A stretch of 64,000 nucleotides of DNA, taken from the NCBI GenBank assembly GCA_944470555.2, contig OX104127.1:91288708-91352707 (forward strand). Reading direction: 5' to 3'. Shown here one piece after another: positions 46,269 through 58,200 of the stretch. Position numbers and translations under genes: made by a program. The notes under the pieces are model-generated. The model was given only the letters and a program-made list of their open reading frames with translations. It ran no database searches and was not told where the DNA came from. The stretch's first letter is position 1; every line of letters starts with the position of its first letter. The stretch is from Heterobilharzia americana (lineage: Eukaryota > Platyhelminthes > Trematoda > Strigeidida > Schistosomatidae).

Positions 46269-46299
46269 TAATAATAATAATAAACAGTGCCCAAGTTTT

Positions 46300-46690
46300 A
46301 CACTTATGGACTGATGTCGATTGGAGGAACATTGGAAACCTGGGAGGATTGAACAGCTACTTCATCCTAGTATAGTATTCTTCAGCAGTGCACATCCATG
46401 ACCCCACCATGGATCAAACCCAGGACCTTCAGGTATCGTGGTCAGCACGTTACCATTGAGCCACTTAGTCAGAATCCACTGATCCATATTTCCAACTTCT
46501 GTCAGTTCATGACATAGCTTGACCATCACCTAATATCATAGTTGAGTTTTTGTCCTCACGTCCACCGAATTGCTGCCATATCGGTCGCGACTTCCCTTTA
46601 GAACTTCAGGAATCACCTCTCGAAGCTGGTTAGTCACTGATGAGCACCAACTTTCCTCCAAATGATGTCAGTCTTTGATGAATACTAACT
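46300..46690 (-). repeat. SINE2 copy, decayed, with a loose arm
   Basis: Minus strand: tRNA-like head (plus-strand ccattgagcca at about 46451), hammerhead CTGAAGA followed by ATAC in place of the GTCC stem, TGAAG in place of GAAA, and arm gactgatgtcgattggagga (46308 on). The piece aatgatgtcagtctttgatg (46661-46680) is a separate arm fragment facing the other way. Confidence 0.65.
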
Positions 46691-48169
46691 TAAAAGAAAA
46701 AGAAAAGAAAGCCATTTACTATTGATAGTGTTAGCGTCTGTCAGTGACTGAATGTCACATTTGCTTGTAAAGTGAGTAGAAATCCGATAATTCGCATAAA
46801 ATTTGGAGTAGACATTAACTCTGTATCACAGGGAAAGAGTAGTGAAAACAGCTTTTCTAGTGAAATATATATTTCAACCTATTTCGTAGGTAGACCCTTT
46901 ACCAGACATTGAGTTAACCCAAAATCTATTAACAGAAAATGCTACTGAGATCATTCGAAAAATTTGTATAAACATTTTTATGAAGACTAATATAATTAGT
47001 TAAGCCACTGTTAAACTCATCTAATTAAATTCAGTATTGGTTTGAGGAACTTAATGCACTAAAAAGTATTCGCGTAATAAATATTATGGATCGCCAATAA
47101 TAAATAGGTCAACAGTATGCTTTTTTAAATTCTGAATAATTCAAAGATCTGAGAGTATGGCATGTTTGTCCTTTTGAACATCCATAAATCTGACCAATAG
47201 TGGTGACCAGTAGTGGTATTATTGAACAATAAAGTAAGTTCTTTATACACTTTCAGGGTCAACATAAGGTCACTGAGAATAACTATGCATATTGAAATTG
47301 ACATAGTTAAACAAGGGACAATTTGATTAACATAATAAACGCAGATAACAATGGATTATTCAGATTTACGTTAATCTTGAGTAACATGGATTGGTTCAAT
47401 CTACAGATTAACGTCAATAACTACTCATGTGTTTAAGTAGTATAATCCAATTGAAATATATAAACAACGTTGTTAGTTAAATTATTTCAGACAGCTTAGT
47501 TTGGCGGGTTGATCTTCATGTTCAGGAATGATGTTTGGAGTCGACGGGATAGCTGAATCACTGGGGGATACTAAATAATAGACTCAGGATCCCTGGCCTG
47601 ATGTTCTTTGAGTCAGATTGTCTGAGTAACATTATCAGCGCTAACTTCAATGTGAAGTTAGTTGTCAATATCTCTCCATGAATGATTCAGTAGCTTGGAC
47701 TAACGAATTGACTTGTGATTGCTTGTTCCCTTTGACTATTATGTCATTGATTGTATATATTTTCTAGCTGTTTTCTACCTGACCTATCACCTCTGAATGA
47801 AACAAAGCCAAGATCATTCACTTGAGCTACAAATATTCTCGACCACTTTATGATGCATACAGTTGAGAGGTGTCTGACAAAATTAATTATTCCAAAATAG
47901 CAATGAACAGCTGTTGCGTTGAGGTTTGAAACTGTTCACTAAAAATGCATCCATCACCCAGTCAGGAAGCTGCATTTTTATCAACTTAAATTTCTTTTTA
48001 AATCCCTTAAAGTATAAAATCTATTTTAAATAAATATGAACAAAAAGGAATTGGATTGGATTGACTACTCACGCATTCCTAATCACAAGGCAGTGATTCG
48101 CTAAGTCACTCCTTAATCGTAATATTTTAGTAACACGATAGTAACGAATCACGAATTCACATGCCAGTC
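46691..48169. other. Unassigned AT-rich sequence
   Basis: No coding motif, inverted repeat or SINE head was recognised in about 1.5 kb. Confidence 0.5.
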
Positions 48170-48178
48170 AAGCAAACC

Positions 48179-48335
48179 CTTGGTTAACCCCTTGGTTAAC
48201 AGTAGGGTCTCGTGACTCACTTGGCAGAGTAACGAGCTGGTAAACATGGGTCACTGGTTCGAGTCTTGCCATGGCCTAGATTTCCACTTCTCCCTCGTTC
48301 ATCACCCAGTATCAGCACAGGTCTGCCAAAACACG

Positions 48336-48337
<2 letters not shown>
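48179..48337 (+). repeat. tRNA-derived SINE followed by TA tract
   Basis: A box TGACTCACTTGG (48213-48224) and B box GGTTCGAGTCT (48256-48266) with about 31 bases between, as in tRNA genes. A ccttggttaac direct repeat lies just upstream and the 3' end runs into (TA)n at 48338. It resembles the 33.85 kb SINE head (TCACTTGG). Confidence 0.75.

Positions 48338-48394
<57 letters not shown>
48338..48394. repeat. TA microsatellite
   Basis: About 57 bp of TA repeat at the 3' end of a SINE. Confidence 0.97.
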
Positions 48395-48395
<1 letters not shown>

Positions 48396-48396
<1 letters not shown>

Positions 48397-49690
48397 CTGA
48401 CAGTTCCCTGGTTTTCTGTCTCAGGAGTTTAGCGACTGACGCTAATACCGGTCATCTGAAATCAACCAAACAACTCTAGTTACTAATAAAATTCACGATG
48501 ATTAAAAGAATATCAAGTCGTTTGATGTTTTGGCTGTTCTAGAATCAGGAAAATGCAAATGTACCCACACTAGCATGTACTACTAATGAGGATTTGTTTC
48601 CATTATTAGATCTTGTCAGTATTCTCCAATCGTTTGTTGAACGTATTTCTTAGTAAAATGAATGTACATATGCTTAGTGTGTATATACACTTTTAAGGTA
48701 AAATAAAATATGAATATATATTCACAAACATACCCAGTTTCCAAACATTCAATACAACTCCACAACACTGAACTGAGAAAAACACGTGTGTATCGTATAT
48801 CTTAGATTTCAACTCTTAACATCAGTTATTCAGTTCGTATTTTACCTAACAACTATGATTATATGCAGTAAAATATGGGTAAAATCTGTTTCAAAAAAGG
48901 TTGCGCCATCGGGTTCCGCTTTGAATAACACCATCGAATTAAGAAGGTATTTTTAAAGGCCAACCTAGCAACTGGTGAAACGACCAATCAGGTTTCGTTA
49001 TTTTGCCTGGAAAAGTACTTTTTTTATTAAATAAGGGAGTGTAATTGGCTGTTCTATCAGTGGCCTTTAAAGTCACCTGCTTAAGGTGTGGTACTCACTG
49101 GGGTTAATAATTAGGCAGATTAACAATCAATTATACTTACTATTTGTTTAGAAACCCGTCCTTTTGGAACTTATCACACATGTTTGTCAACTTGTTTTTT
49201 TTGCTGCATATGTAAATATGACCCATTTACCACATAGTTAGCACATGAATACAGATAATAACTAATGAAAATGAGTATTGGTAAATATGAAAATATGAAA
49301 ATTTCAGATTGAACATATTTCATGCAAATAGTATGTGCATTCTACATGCAAGATGAGTTGAACTTCAACTTTTGCTTGTTCTTGATTTACCTTCTTTGTT
49401 TACTTCCTTTGCTTCTGTTTTCTCTTCTAGATGTTCAATCATTTTGATATTAATTCTACTTACTTTCCCAAGGGATGTCATACTACACTGTCCTTGTGTC
49501 TGTATAAGTAACGCACATAACAATCTAATCCATTCAAAAATTCGTTTCTGTAGTCGTTCTGGTGGCTTCACAGCTATCTTCTGGGTCTGCGTCTCTGCTT
49601 TGACGTTATATCGTAAGTGAATTAATTTCTGGAGCTGAATCATATTCATGAGTTTCTGTTTCTTGCTTTCCTGCATGGTGTTAATAATGA
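48396..49690. other. Unassigned AT-rich sequence
   Basis: A 103-residue minus frame (49365-49676) with Lys/Glu-rich sequence lies at the end; it may be the region after the integrase of the Ty3/Gypsy copy that follows. Nothing else was recognised. Confidence 0.45.
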
Positions 49691-49699
49691 TGTATTGAC

Positions 49700-52000
49700 C
49701 TTACAACATTGAGAACAGCTTTTCAGATCCTCATTCGTCTTCTTTGTTGTACTCGCGTTCTCCACAGTTAATCTGATTTCTCGTGTCGAAAGGTTTACAG
49801 TCCGTATCTTCTTTCTGGTCTGATCTTCCAACATCTGCTTGTAGCTTATTTTCCACAGTTGTGATAGCTTGTTTCTGCTCAGTTTTTCACCTTATATACT
49901 CCATTTCAGTTGCTGTACTCAGATCTTACTATACATTTTAGTCGTGTTTTTCTAATGTACATCAAGTGGAAGAATGATTTCTTATTTCAGCCATGTAGCA
50001 AGGTGCAATGTGGTAGTAAAATTAGTGGTAGCTCTTTTTCTCAATTGCCAGCCATTCATTCAGTGTTTGACTGTTCCTTTCTATCCAACCATTCTTCTGT
50101 GGGTAAATATGGCCTCGTCCAAATCCTCTTGAAACTTAGCTGTTTCGATCAAGATTTGAATTCATCACCCGCGAAACGGGAATCCTGATCTGTTAATATT
50201 ATTCTGTAATCTACAACAATACACCAGAAAACCACTTCAGTTACCTTCTTAGTATATTATTTTAAAATTGCTGCTAAGTCCACCAAGCGTGCAGCATACT
50301 CTTTCATCACTACCGTGTATTAGTTGTCACTTACTGCCCATGGAAGTGGTCCGTTTGCAACTACTAACCATATATCACCAACTACTGCTAGTGATCACAG
50401 GCAGCAACCACATTTCGTCTCTTGAAACTGTAGACATGTAAGCACATACTTCGCATCATCGTCTCTCATACCTGGCCGGTACGCACACTGTCGTAACGCG
50501 TGGCACCCTTGTCATCTCATGGAGTAGGCCTTTTGGAATCACCGCCATCTAACTCTTAGAATTATCTCACCAAGCAATAACACCGAATGCATTTGCCTTT
50601 CATCTATCTTCCTACCAAATTAATATTGTTTCTTCTTTGTTGGCCATCTGTTCATCGACATCCGTCCCTTGATTTATAGCTTGGATTACTGACTAAAGGT
50701 CAAGATCAGACTTGTGACAAAGACCAGTTTTAGAGGAACTTTCTCCATGGTGTTGGCTATGTATGCTGTCTCTGGAAATACGACTTCCACAATCTAATAT
50801 TACCTTTTTCTTTCTTCTGAGTGTGACCATTAAGGAAGTTATTTCCATGTTGGCGTAATACCCAATGAAACAACTTTCCTTGTGGGCATCTTGCTGTCTT
50901 CAACCAGTAGGTGAACTCATGATCAGTCTCAATATGGGATGATGACTTACGAGGCAAGATCCCTATCTATCTAACACCTAATCGTAAGCTTAACATTCTC
51001 TGACAACTGTGAAGTACTTTTTTTACTCCGGTTTCAGAATAGAACTGACGTTTCCCAAATATCCATTCGACTGTCTTAGGATGGCACCAATGCCGTAATC
51101 ATTTCCACTTATGGCATTCATGAAATGTTTCTAGAATTCTGACAATTGTAATATCATCTATAGGTCAACTGAAATGTCCTCTATCCATGTACACTAGGTA
51201 CTGCTTAGCAATTTACACACAAGCTCCGTCATCTTGCACAGTTTTGCACAAACCCGCTACAGAATGCTGTTTTTCCCAATAACTATCTCAGTTTTATTTT
51301 CGAAAAAGGTGTCAAAACGCTTTTCATATTTTGATCTTGCTCGATGAGTAGCTTTATTTCTCCGTTTTCTACTTTATAATCCAACAGAGTAACACTGCTC
51401 TTGCCTGTCGGCTAATTAATTAATTCGTAGCCGAAACTGTTCAATTAGCTTTAGAATGGATTTCATGTGCTCCACATCACCACTTTCAGCATGACTGTAT
51501 ACAATCAAATCGTCACTATACATCTCTACATTCGTCAGGTTTCTGAGTCTTACTGCCGTCAATCTTTTACAGTTCAAATGTCATTATTTTAAACTGGTAC
51601 TATTCCTGATCTACAGTAAATACTATTTTGCTCCCATCACTCTCCTGTATTGGCAGCTGACCGTAACCGGAATGCGAATCAAAAGCTGTGGACAGTTTTG
51701 ACTTTTAATGGTGACTTAATTGCTTTTCCACCGTTTGCATTGCAAACGGATTCAGTTCTGTTATATTATTTATTTCTTTGAAATCAACATAAAATCCATT
51801 CTTCTTCAATCAGAGAACTAGTGAGCTGTACGGACTCTCAGCTTCTGCAACTATTCTATCCTTTAGCGTTTCTCAGACCTATACAGGCTTCATAAGTAAA
51901 TTTTTTGGAAGTAATGTTTCTCTAGGTCATTTTCTCTACTTTGCACGCTTCTTTTACCGTCTGCAAAACCAGAGTTCATTTATCTGCACAACTTAATTTC
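49700..52000 (-). mobile_element. Ty3/Gypsy pol remnant: RT, RNase H, integrase
   Basis: The minus strand, in shifting frames, gives RT blocks AEAESPYSSLVL and DFKEINNITELNPFAM (51850-51750), AFDSHSGYGQLPIQESDGSK (51690-51630) and catalytic YSDDLIVYSHAESGDVEHM (51520-51460). RNase H follows with ETDHEFTYWLKT and GKLFHWVLRQHGNNF (50930-50830), then integrase zinc region YRPGMRDDDAKYVLTC (50480-50430) and core ILTDQDSRFAGDEF (50200-50155). The order RT, RNase H, integrase is that of Ty3/Gypsy. Many stops make it a dead copy. LTRs were not located. Confidence 0.8.
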
Positions 52001-54059
52001 GTATGGACATGTTGTGTTCCCGATTACTTGTAAATATATGCTGACTCGCTCCTGCTGTGTTCTTTTTTTATTTGCCTCCGTCAACAGTCAACTATGGGAG
52101 ATTGTTTGGAAATTGTTTGCAGTAGACCTATCCCCTCCTTCAAAACGCATAAAAAATCTACTCAGCCATGGTACTTCTTGAGCTTCACTGTCTCTACACC
52201 ACTTGACCCTTCGTATCGTCTTACAGAGACAAAATTTGTAGCATAATGGACCGAATAACACTGTTTTAAGCAGCCCTATTTCTAAATATATTTTATCTTT
52301 ATATCTGAGGGTGAAACTAAAAGTTATCCTACGAGGTTTTAGCACTCTTTCTGGAAATATGTATTTTACGTGACATGCATGCACATATTCTGGAGTAAAA
52401 ACTGCAACCATAAATCCCTTTAGATATATTTTGAAGCCTCAACTAACTCACTGTAATTTGTGAGGATCATTCATCCCGAATAACTGTACTTACTTTCCGC
52501 CTGAGAAGTGGAAGTGCGGGCAACACTATGCACAACAATAAATAGTTGGAAACACGAATCAGTGACAGACAGCATTGTGGAAACTATGCAAATAGGTATG
52601 ATATTCGTACGGAACACAGGAAATGTTTGTACTTTTCACAGACAACCCTACAACCTATGGCGAGTGCGATAACACATGAGGATAACTTTTATCCTCACTT
52701 TTCCGAGTATATATTTATGTTGAGGTAACCAGTGTCAAGCATTTTTCTGTAATTGCTGATAAAGTTTTTTGTGAAGTTTCTATTATTCATTGAGAATGTC
52801 CTTTCTAGGTATTTCGGTTCCAGATACCGAAAATCTGCGGTTTCCAAGAAGTGTGTAAATCACCCGTATCTTGTGGGGTCGTCGTGGTTATATTTACGTC
52901 ACAGAAAGAGACATTTGCAGTGGCATATAACCCCTCAAAATCAACAGCCTAGGGTTCGAAGAGATTCAACATTGATGCCAACCTTCATATTTTTATCGGA
53001 TGTGCTAAGCTAAAGGCACGCGGTCCAGCATCCGTGACATTTGGGACGTCATATTACGTTGCACCGCTCCTAATCAGTCCTCCGGTCAGCTAGTCGGAAT
53101 GCATTGGTATCTCCGTACGACCTCTCAAATATATATTGTTCACATCTGGCTATGCTACTGAGTTCTTCTCTGGTCTCGTATTCGTGGGTATATTGCAAGT
53201 ACGAATAGTTGGTGACTGGTCTCTGCATCTGTCAGATTCACACAAGGATAGTTTTCAAGCTGGTAAACCCGTTCCATTTCGCACCTGTGCACCTTTGTAC
53301 TTATATTTAAAAACTTTATATCTGTATCAAACTCCATTCTATGTGCCACCAAGCTCCAAAATTTATCTTCATTAAGCCGACAACGAACAGGATCCAGCTG
53401 GTGCCATGCTGGACAAACAAAGCCGAAACATAGTTTCTGTACGCTGAAGCGGACTTCCGAGAACAGGGAGTCACAGATTCACATTCTTGATTCCTCGCTA
53501 TCACATGACCATTACTTTGGGAATTAAACAGGCACGTTACGGTGCATATGTTAAACTCTGAAGCGAGTGATCCTCATACACTTCTCAAGTCTGTACCACA
53601 GAGGAAAACTGATCTCACATATTGCCAGAGCTTGGACAGATTCTTTCGTAGCATCTAGCTAGGAAAAACTCCCCCAACTCATGTGCTCCAACGTAAGCGA
53701 AAAGTTATTTGTGCACGCACGTCAGATAATGGCGTTTTCCGAGAACTGTTGCTCTCGGAACTACCATAACCGGTGCAAACCGTGTTAGTAACACTTCGGT
53801 TGGTCCCATTCGGTGACATGGCAGACTCAGCAGATAGATATTGGAGATCTCCAGGAGATCCGTCCCCAACGTATATTCGTTCTGCAAAAACCCTAGAGAC
53901 AGGGTTCAGAAGTAACCAAGCTATGCAGCTCCGTTAAGTAGCTGCCACGAACCCGAAGCCTAGGTTACGTAGCACAGCATAAAAACTCGTCTCACTCCAT
54001 CGCAGCAACCCACCTGGTTGTTCAAAAACTAAATCTCACTGAGTGGAAGACCCAAAACG
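52001..54059. other. Unassigned; possible gag-side and LTR sequence
   Basis: A 107-residue minus frame (52088-52411) lies where the protease/linker of the previous element would be, and 52500-54050 lies where the gag of the next element would be. I saw no motif in either. Confidence 0.4.
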
Positions 54060-55200
54060 GTGCTAGTCTTACAAAGCCTATGGTGGTAAGGCCAGAAATT
54101 GTCGAAGACCATGCACTTTCAACAACGATGCATACTCTGGAAACTGCCCCGCTGGCGCGCATAAACAGCTACCGTGATCTGCGGGGAAAGCTGTTTGCTG
54201 TGCGTCACTGATTTAAAGACTATAGCTCACTACCTCGTCGACACTGGGACAGAAGCAGGCCTTCTTCCTACAACGGCGAAATAATGTCATCATGATTCAT
54301 CCTTCAACCTTCAAGTGAATAACGTCAAAGTGAACTCCGGGAGGCGGTATGCCTACCTCAACTTAGGTCTACGCGAACCTCGCTACTGGATTTCCTTCCG
54401 GACGATGTTTCCAATTCCATTATTGGTATAGATTTGCTAAACCACTACGACCTACCCGTAGATGCTCGTCGACGAAAACTGATAGATAACAACACGGGGT
54501 TGTCTGATGTCGACACCATCTATGTAGGCCTGAGCTTAGCCACGGTTACAAATGAACACTCAGCTGGTGCGTCCTGTCACATAGATTTATAAAAACGTCC
54601 AGAATTATAACAAGTGTTGGATACTCTGCCGATCATAACCAGTAATGCTACGCACCATGTCACAACCACGGATCCATCTGTGGCATCCGAAGAACGCCAC
54701 TTAGCTCTTGATAAGCTCAGGATGACTAAAAACGATTTTCATAACATGCTTGAACAAGGCAGCATAAAACTGTCAAACACTCCTTGGTCATTGCCGACAC
54801 ATGTGGTCCCTAAAAGGATAACAACGACTGGGGCCCAACCGGTGGTTACCAATGGCTTAACACCAAAACGACACCAGACTGAAACCCGATACCTCACATC
54901 CACGGCTTCACCAAGACTTTGTGTGAAGTGAACGCATTCTCCAAAGTCAATCTAGCTAAAGCGTACAACCAGATACCTATGGCAGCAGAAGGTATCACGA
55001 GAACGGTCATTTCTACTGCTTTCGACTTGTTTGAATTCCTGCGCATGCCTCATGGCCTTCGAAATGCAGCACAAACATTCCAGAACCTTATGGATGATGC
55101 TTTCTGTGGTTTGGATTTGTCCACAAATGCATCGGCGACTGTCTCGCTGCGAGTCCAGATAAGGAAACTCACGTCGAACACTTGGACCTCGGTTGTCTGC
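54060..55200 (+). mobile_element. Ty3/Gypsy remnant: zinc knuckle, protease, RT
   Basis: Plus strand: YGGKARNCRRPCTF and NCPAGA (54090-54160, end of gag), HYLVDTGTEAGLLP (54225-54270, aspartic protease DTG), LNHYDLPVDARRRKLIDN (54438-54490), SLPTHVVPK (54790-54815), FSKVNLAKAYNQIPM (54940-54985), FEFLRMPHGLRNAAQTFQNL (55030-55090) and CIGDCLAASPDKETHVEHL (55130-55185). The catalytic Y/C-x-D-D has become IGDC, and the protein is frame-broken. Confidence 0.78.
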
Positions 55201-55204
55201 GCAG

Positions 55205-56500
55205 GCCATAAATAAGTTCAGTGTTGTCACATACAGAGAAGAAACCAAGACATTAGATTTCGGTCTTCACATCCGCACATTGGTACTTGCACTGGCAGAT
55301 GTACCACAACCAGCCATCGGAAATAATTTCTTCCGCTACCATGCACTGTTGATCGAAGCGACGTAGACCGATGAATCCAGATAGTGGAGCCTACAGTGGT
55401 GGCGTGGTCACTGAACAGACATCTATGCAGTCAGCGGTTACTTATTCGACCATCTAGATACATGCCAGGCTGGCACATCTGTTTCCCTGCCTGCTGCGAC
55501 ATGACTGTCGAATAAATGACACAAAGCATGGCGCCGTGCATCAAATCCGATCAAAAAGGCCACCAGCGTTTGTGTTGCCTTGGTTTTGAGTTTGTTCTTG
55601 TGATGTATTTGTTGACCGCTCATCTTCTATGACTTCATTCAGTTCGCTTGCACAATCTTACCGAACCTCTTGTTTCTATTAGTGTCACCGGTGTATTTCA
55701 TTCTGAACAGAAACTACAGTAGCCGTCAAAACTGGAGGTTTGTAACTGAGTTTTGTGAACATATTTTGTTATAAAGAACATTTTTCACAGGCTCCACTTA
55801 CTGTTTGAATGTGCACTCGTTGTTTGGCAGTCAATTACTATAGATTTGGTCGGTTTTGCTTCGTCATGTGCTACTCAGTGAATTCGATGTAACAGTTTTG
55901 GCTCCCCAGAAGCCCCAAACAACGCAGACTTTGGGATGCGAAATTGTAATCTAAAAAAGTGCTTAAGCTTGGTGCGAATCGGCCCTGCAATGCGGACTGG
56001 TTTTCTCCGCCCACGTGGTACCAAAGAAGTTTTCAGACATCTATGTGACGGTTACCGAGCCCCGAGGAGAGAAAGATAGTCAACTGATATACACCACCTC
56101 ATATCCATAACTCTGTCGGTGATCTGCCCAACTTGTGTCTTATCTGAAATAGACCAGGTTAAATCACATAACCACGGTTCTATTAAGCACCACTGAAAAG
56201 TCAGGGGTATCCGTTATCGCTGCTTTCAGTTTGTATGAACTTATCACCATGGCTTTGGGATGCATGAACTTCTTTCATACATTCCATTCGTGTACTGCTT
56301 TTGCGTATACTTATATCGACGACTTACTCATCACTAGTGCAGGTAAAACACAACACATTATTCATCTAAAAGCAGTTTTATGACGACTCGACAAATGTGG
56401 GATAGCTACCAACTTCCATAAATCTGAATTTGGAAAGGCTCGTAGGGATTCTCAGGCATTTTTCGCTCTGAGACCGCGGATTTCCACAACCTAGGATGGA
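55205..56500 (+). mobile_element. Second Ty3/Gypsy remnant: protease piece and RT
   Basis: A protease-side fragment FGLHIRTLVLALADV then PQPAIGNNFFRYHALLIEA (55258-55365) begins immediately after the RT of the previous copy. RT pieces follow: HVVPKKFSDIYV (56015-56050), FSLYELITMALG (56227-56262) and YIDDLLITSAG (56312-56345) with LDKCGIATNFHKSEFGKA (56380-56435). About 600 bp between the two parts is unassigned. Confidence 0.65.
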
Positions 56501-57489
56501 AAGGAGATGGTAAAATAACACTTAAGAAAAATTGCCAAGGATTTCCAACGCTAATTGTTATAACCGTACCTTTAAAAATGATGCGCACCAGTAAATTCGG
56601 GCATAAATTATTATTACTGTTATTGTAACAAAGTGACAAATGGCGTGTATGCTTGGCCATTTGCTCCCGACTAAACTAGTGTATTGAAACCACGGGGGTA
56701 AGCACCAGTACTGAATCTTGTAGAACCCTGAGCCACTGGTTTCGAGGAATTATTCACTACTTTAGCCCTCCTTTTACACAGTGGGTTCGTGAAGACCCTA
56801 AATGATTGCAGACAGAAGCAAAGTGAAGTGGCTTCGTCACTGGTAAAACTATCCACATAGGCTTACTAAAAGGAGGGGCCTGTAATTGTCTGGACTTATT
56901 CTAAGGCGTCGCGAGCAATGATAGAAAGAATATGTTCATCTTGATCCATGCGATCCAATGGCATTTCTTCCCGGAGTCGGCGCAATATCTTTTAATACAC
57001 AAAAAATCCCAGTGAAAAATTGAATACATGGGTGCACTACACCTGAAAAAGCATGAATAAAAAAACTTGGTACCAAGATATTTTGGATACATGTCAATTT
57101 CCTACCTAAAGAGAGACTATTAGGTAAAAAGCATGTAACAACTTTTACGTCTCGCTAAAAAAGGAAGTGTCACAATGAAAAAATGATGGTTGTTCACTGG
57201 CGCCGAAGGTTTGGGTATGCATTCGGATGCTCGAGGAACACGTTGCTTTTAACAGAACAGCGTTTTCTTTGTGCAGGGGTTGGCTGTACCTCTTTGTGGC
57301 CAGGTTGGTCGTCATGAAATTCGGTGATCGGTGTTCTACCAGTTAAGTGTTGTGCAGATGAACGCCCATTTCCGTACGGAAGCTTTCAGGGTTATGCGTT
57401 CTTAAGCGGTTGGTGACGACATTATTTTAATGCCCATTTCGATCTGTTACGTGGAAGCTTTTGTGCATTTTCACTACTTTAGTTGGTCA
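56501..57489. other. Unassigned sequence between Gypsy fragments
   Basis: No recognisable motif on either strand; short frames have no support. Confidence 0.45.
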
Positions 57490-58200
57490 ATCGTCGAGTA
57501 GTTACTCTCGTGGCACTGAGGTGAGCGAAATGTGTGTTGCTTTCTTTATTATGGGGTAGGTAAACATAACAGTTGTTTGGTGTCGAACAGGAGCAGGATT
57601 AATTGTATGCAATGTATATATGAGCTCAGTTGAGTAATACTTACTACCGAAAACGGTTTGGAGAACTGAAGAGAGAGTGAATGCACTTTGCATCCAAAGC
57701 AGATTTCCGTTGGCAAGTTTTGAGGAAGTGCATCCAGCATTATATTTCAGCACGTCAGAGATATCCAGCAAGATGACATCACACGCTACAGTTCACTGTC
57801 GTATGTTTTTGGCTAAAAGTGCAGCTATCAACCGTCTATGAAGATGTTCTACCGTGCCACTTGCTTGCGGATGCTAGGCCACCATTTGGAACCAAGTGCG
57901 ACGTGTGAGCACAGTCACAGCGTGAAATGTAACACATCTAAATGAGCACTAATGGACCTGTAGACATTATTTTGAATGTAATGGGTACTATTATCCTCTG
58001 CTGAGACTGTAGTGCCGTCCTATTTCTATCAGCAGCCGAAGTCTACATCGATATATGGCCAGTTTGGAATGGTACCAACATCCCTGTTTGGAACATGAAC
58101 CATGGTGGCCTTTCGCACATTGGACACCTGCGCAGTTATCGAACAAACTTTATTCTGACTAGCGTAAAGCAGTCATTTGCAAACACTGACCAATATTCTC
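57490..58200 (-). mobile_element. Ty3/Gypsy integrase remnant
   Basis: Minus strand gives VGTIPNWPYIDVDF (about 58090-58045), HPQASGTVEHLHRRLIAALL (57880-57820, the HPQ.NG.VER.HR.L motif), DVLKYNAGCTSSKLANG (57755-57705). It belongs to the C-terminal half of a Gypsy integrase. It is on the opposite strand to the fragments at 54.1-56.5 kb, so at least one rearrangement or a separate insertion is involved. Confidence 0.65.

Larger units (their letters stand above)
42996..46283 (+). mobile_element. RTE-like family A, near full-length copy
   Basis: A 3.29-kb element bounded by a 10-bp duplication ACAGTGCCCA (42986-42995 and 46284-46293) and ending in a (TAA)n tail. It encodes an AP-type endonuclease then a reverse transcriptase in one original frame that is now broken. 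The 5' leader contains gggctagcaaccctacccc. Size, single-ORF layout and short 3' repeats suit the RTE clade (SR2-like elements are known in Schistosoma). Clade assignment is by eye. Confidence 0.9.

Noticed and set aside
48200..48270. Functional tRNA gene
   Set aside because: A and B boxes are present but acceptor stem pairing and anticodon arm are not; it is a SINE head.
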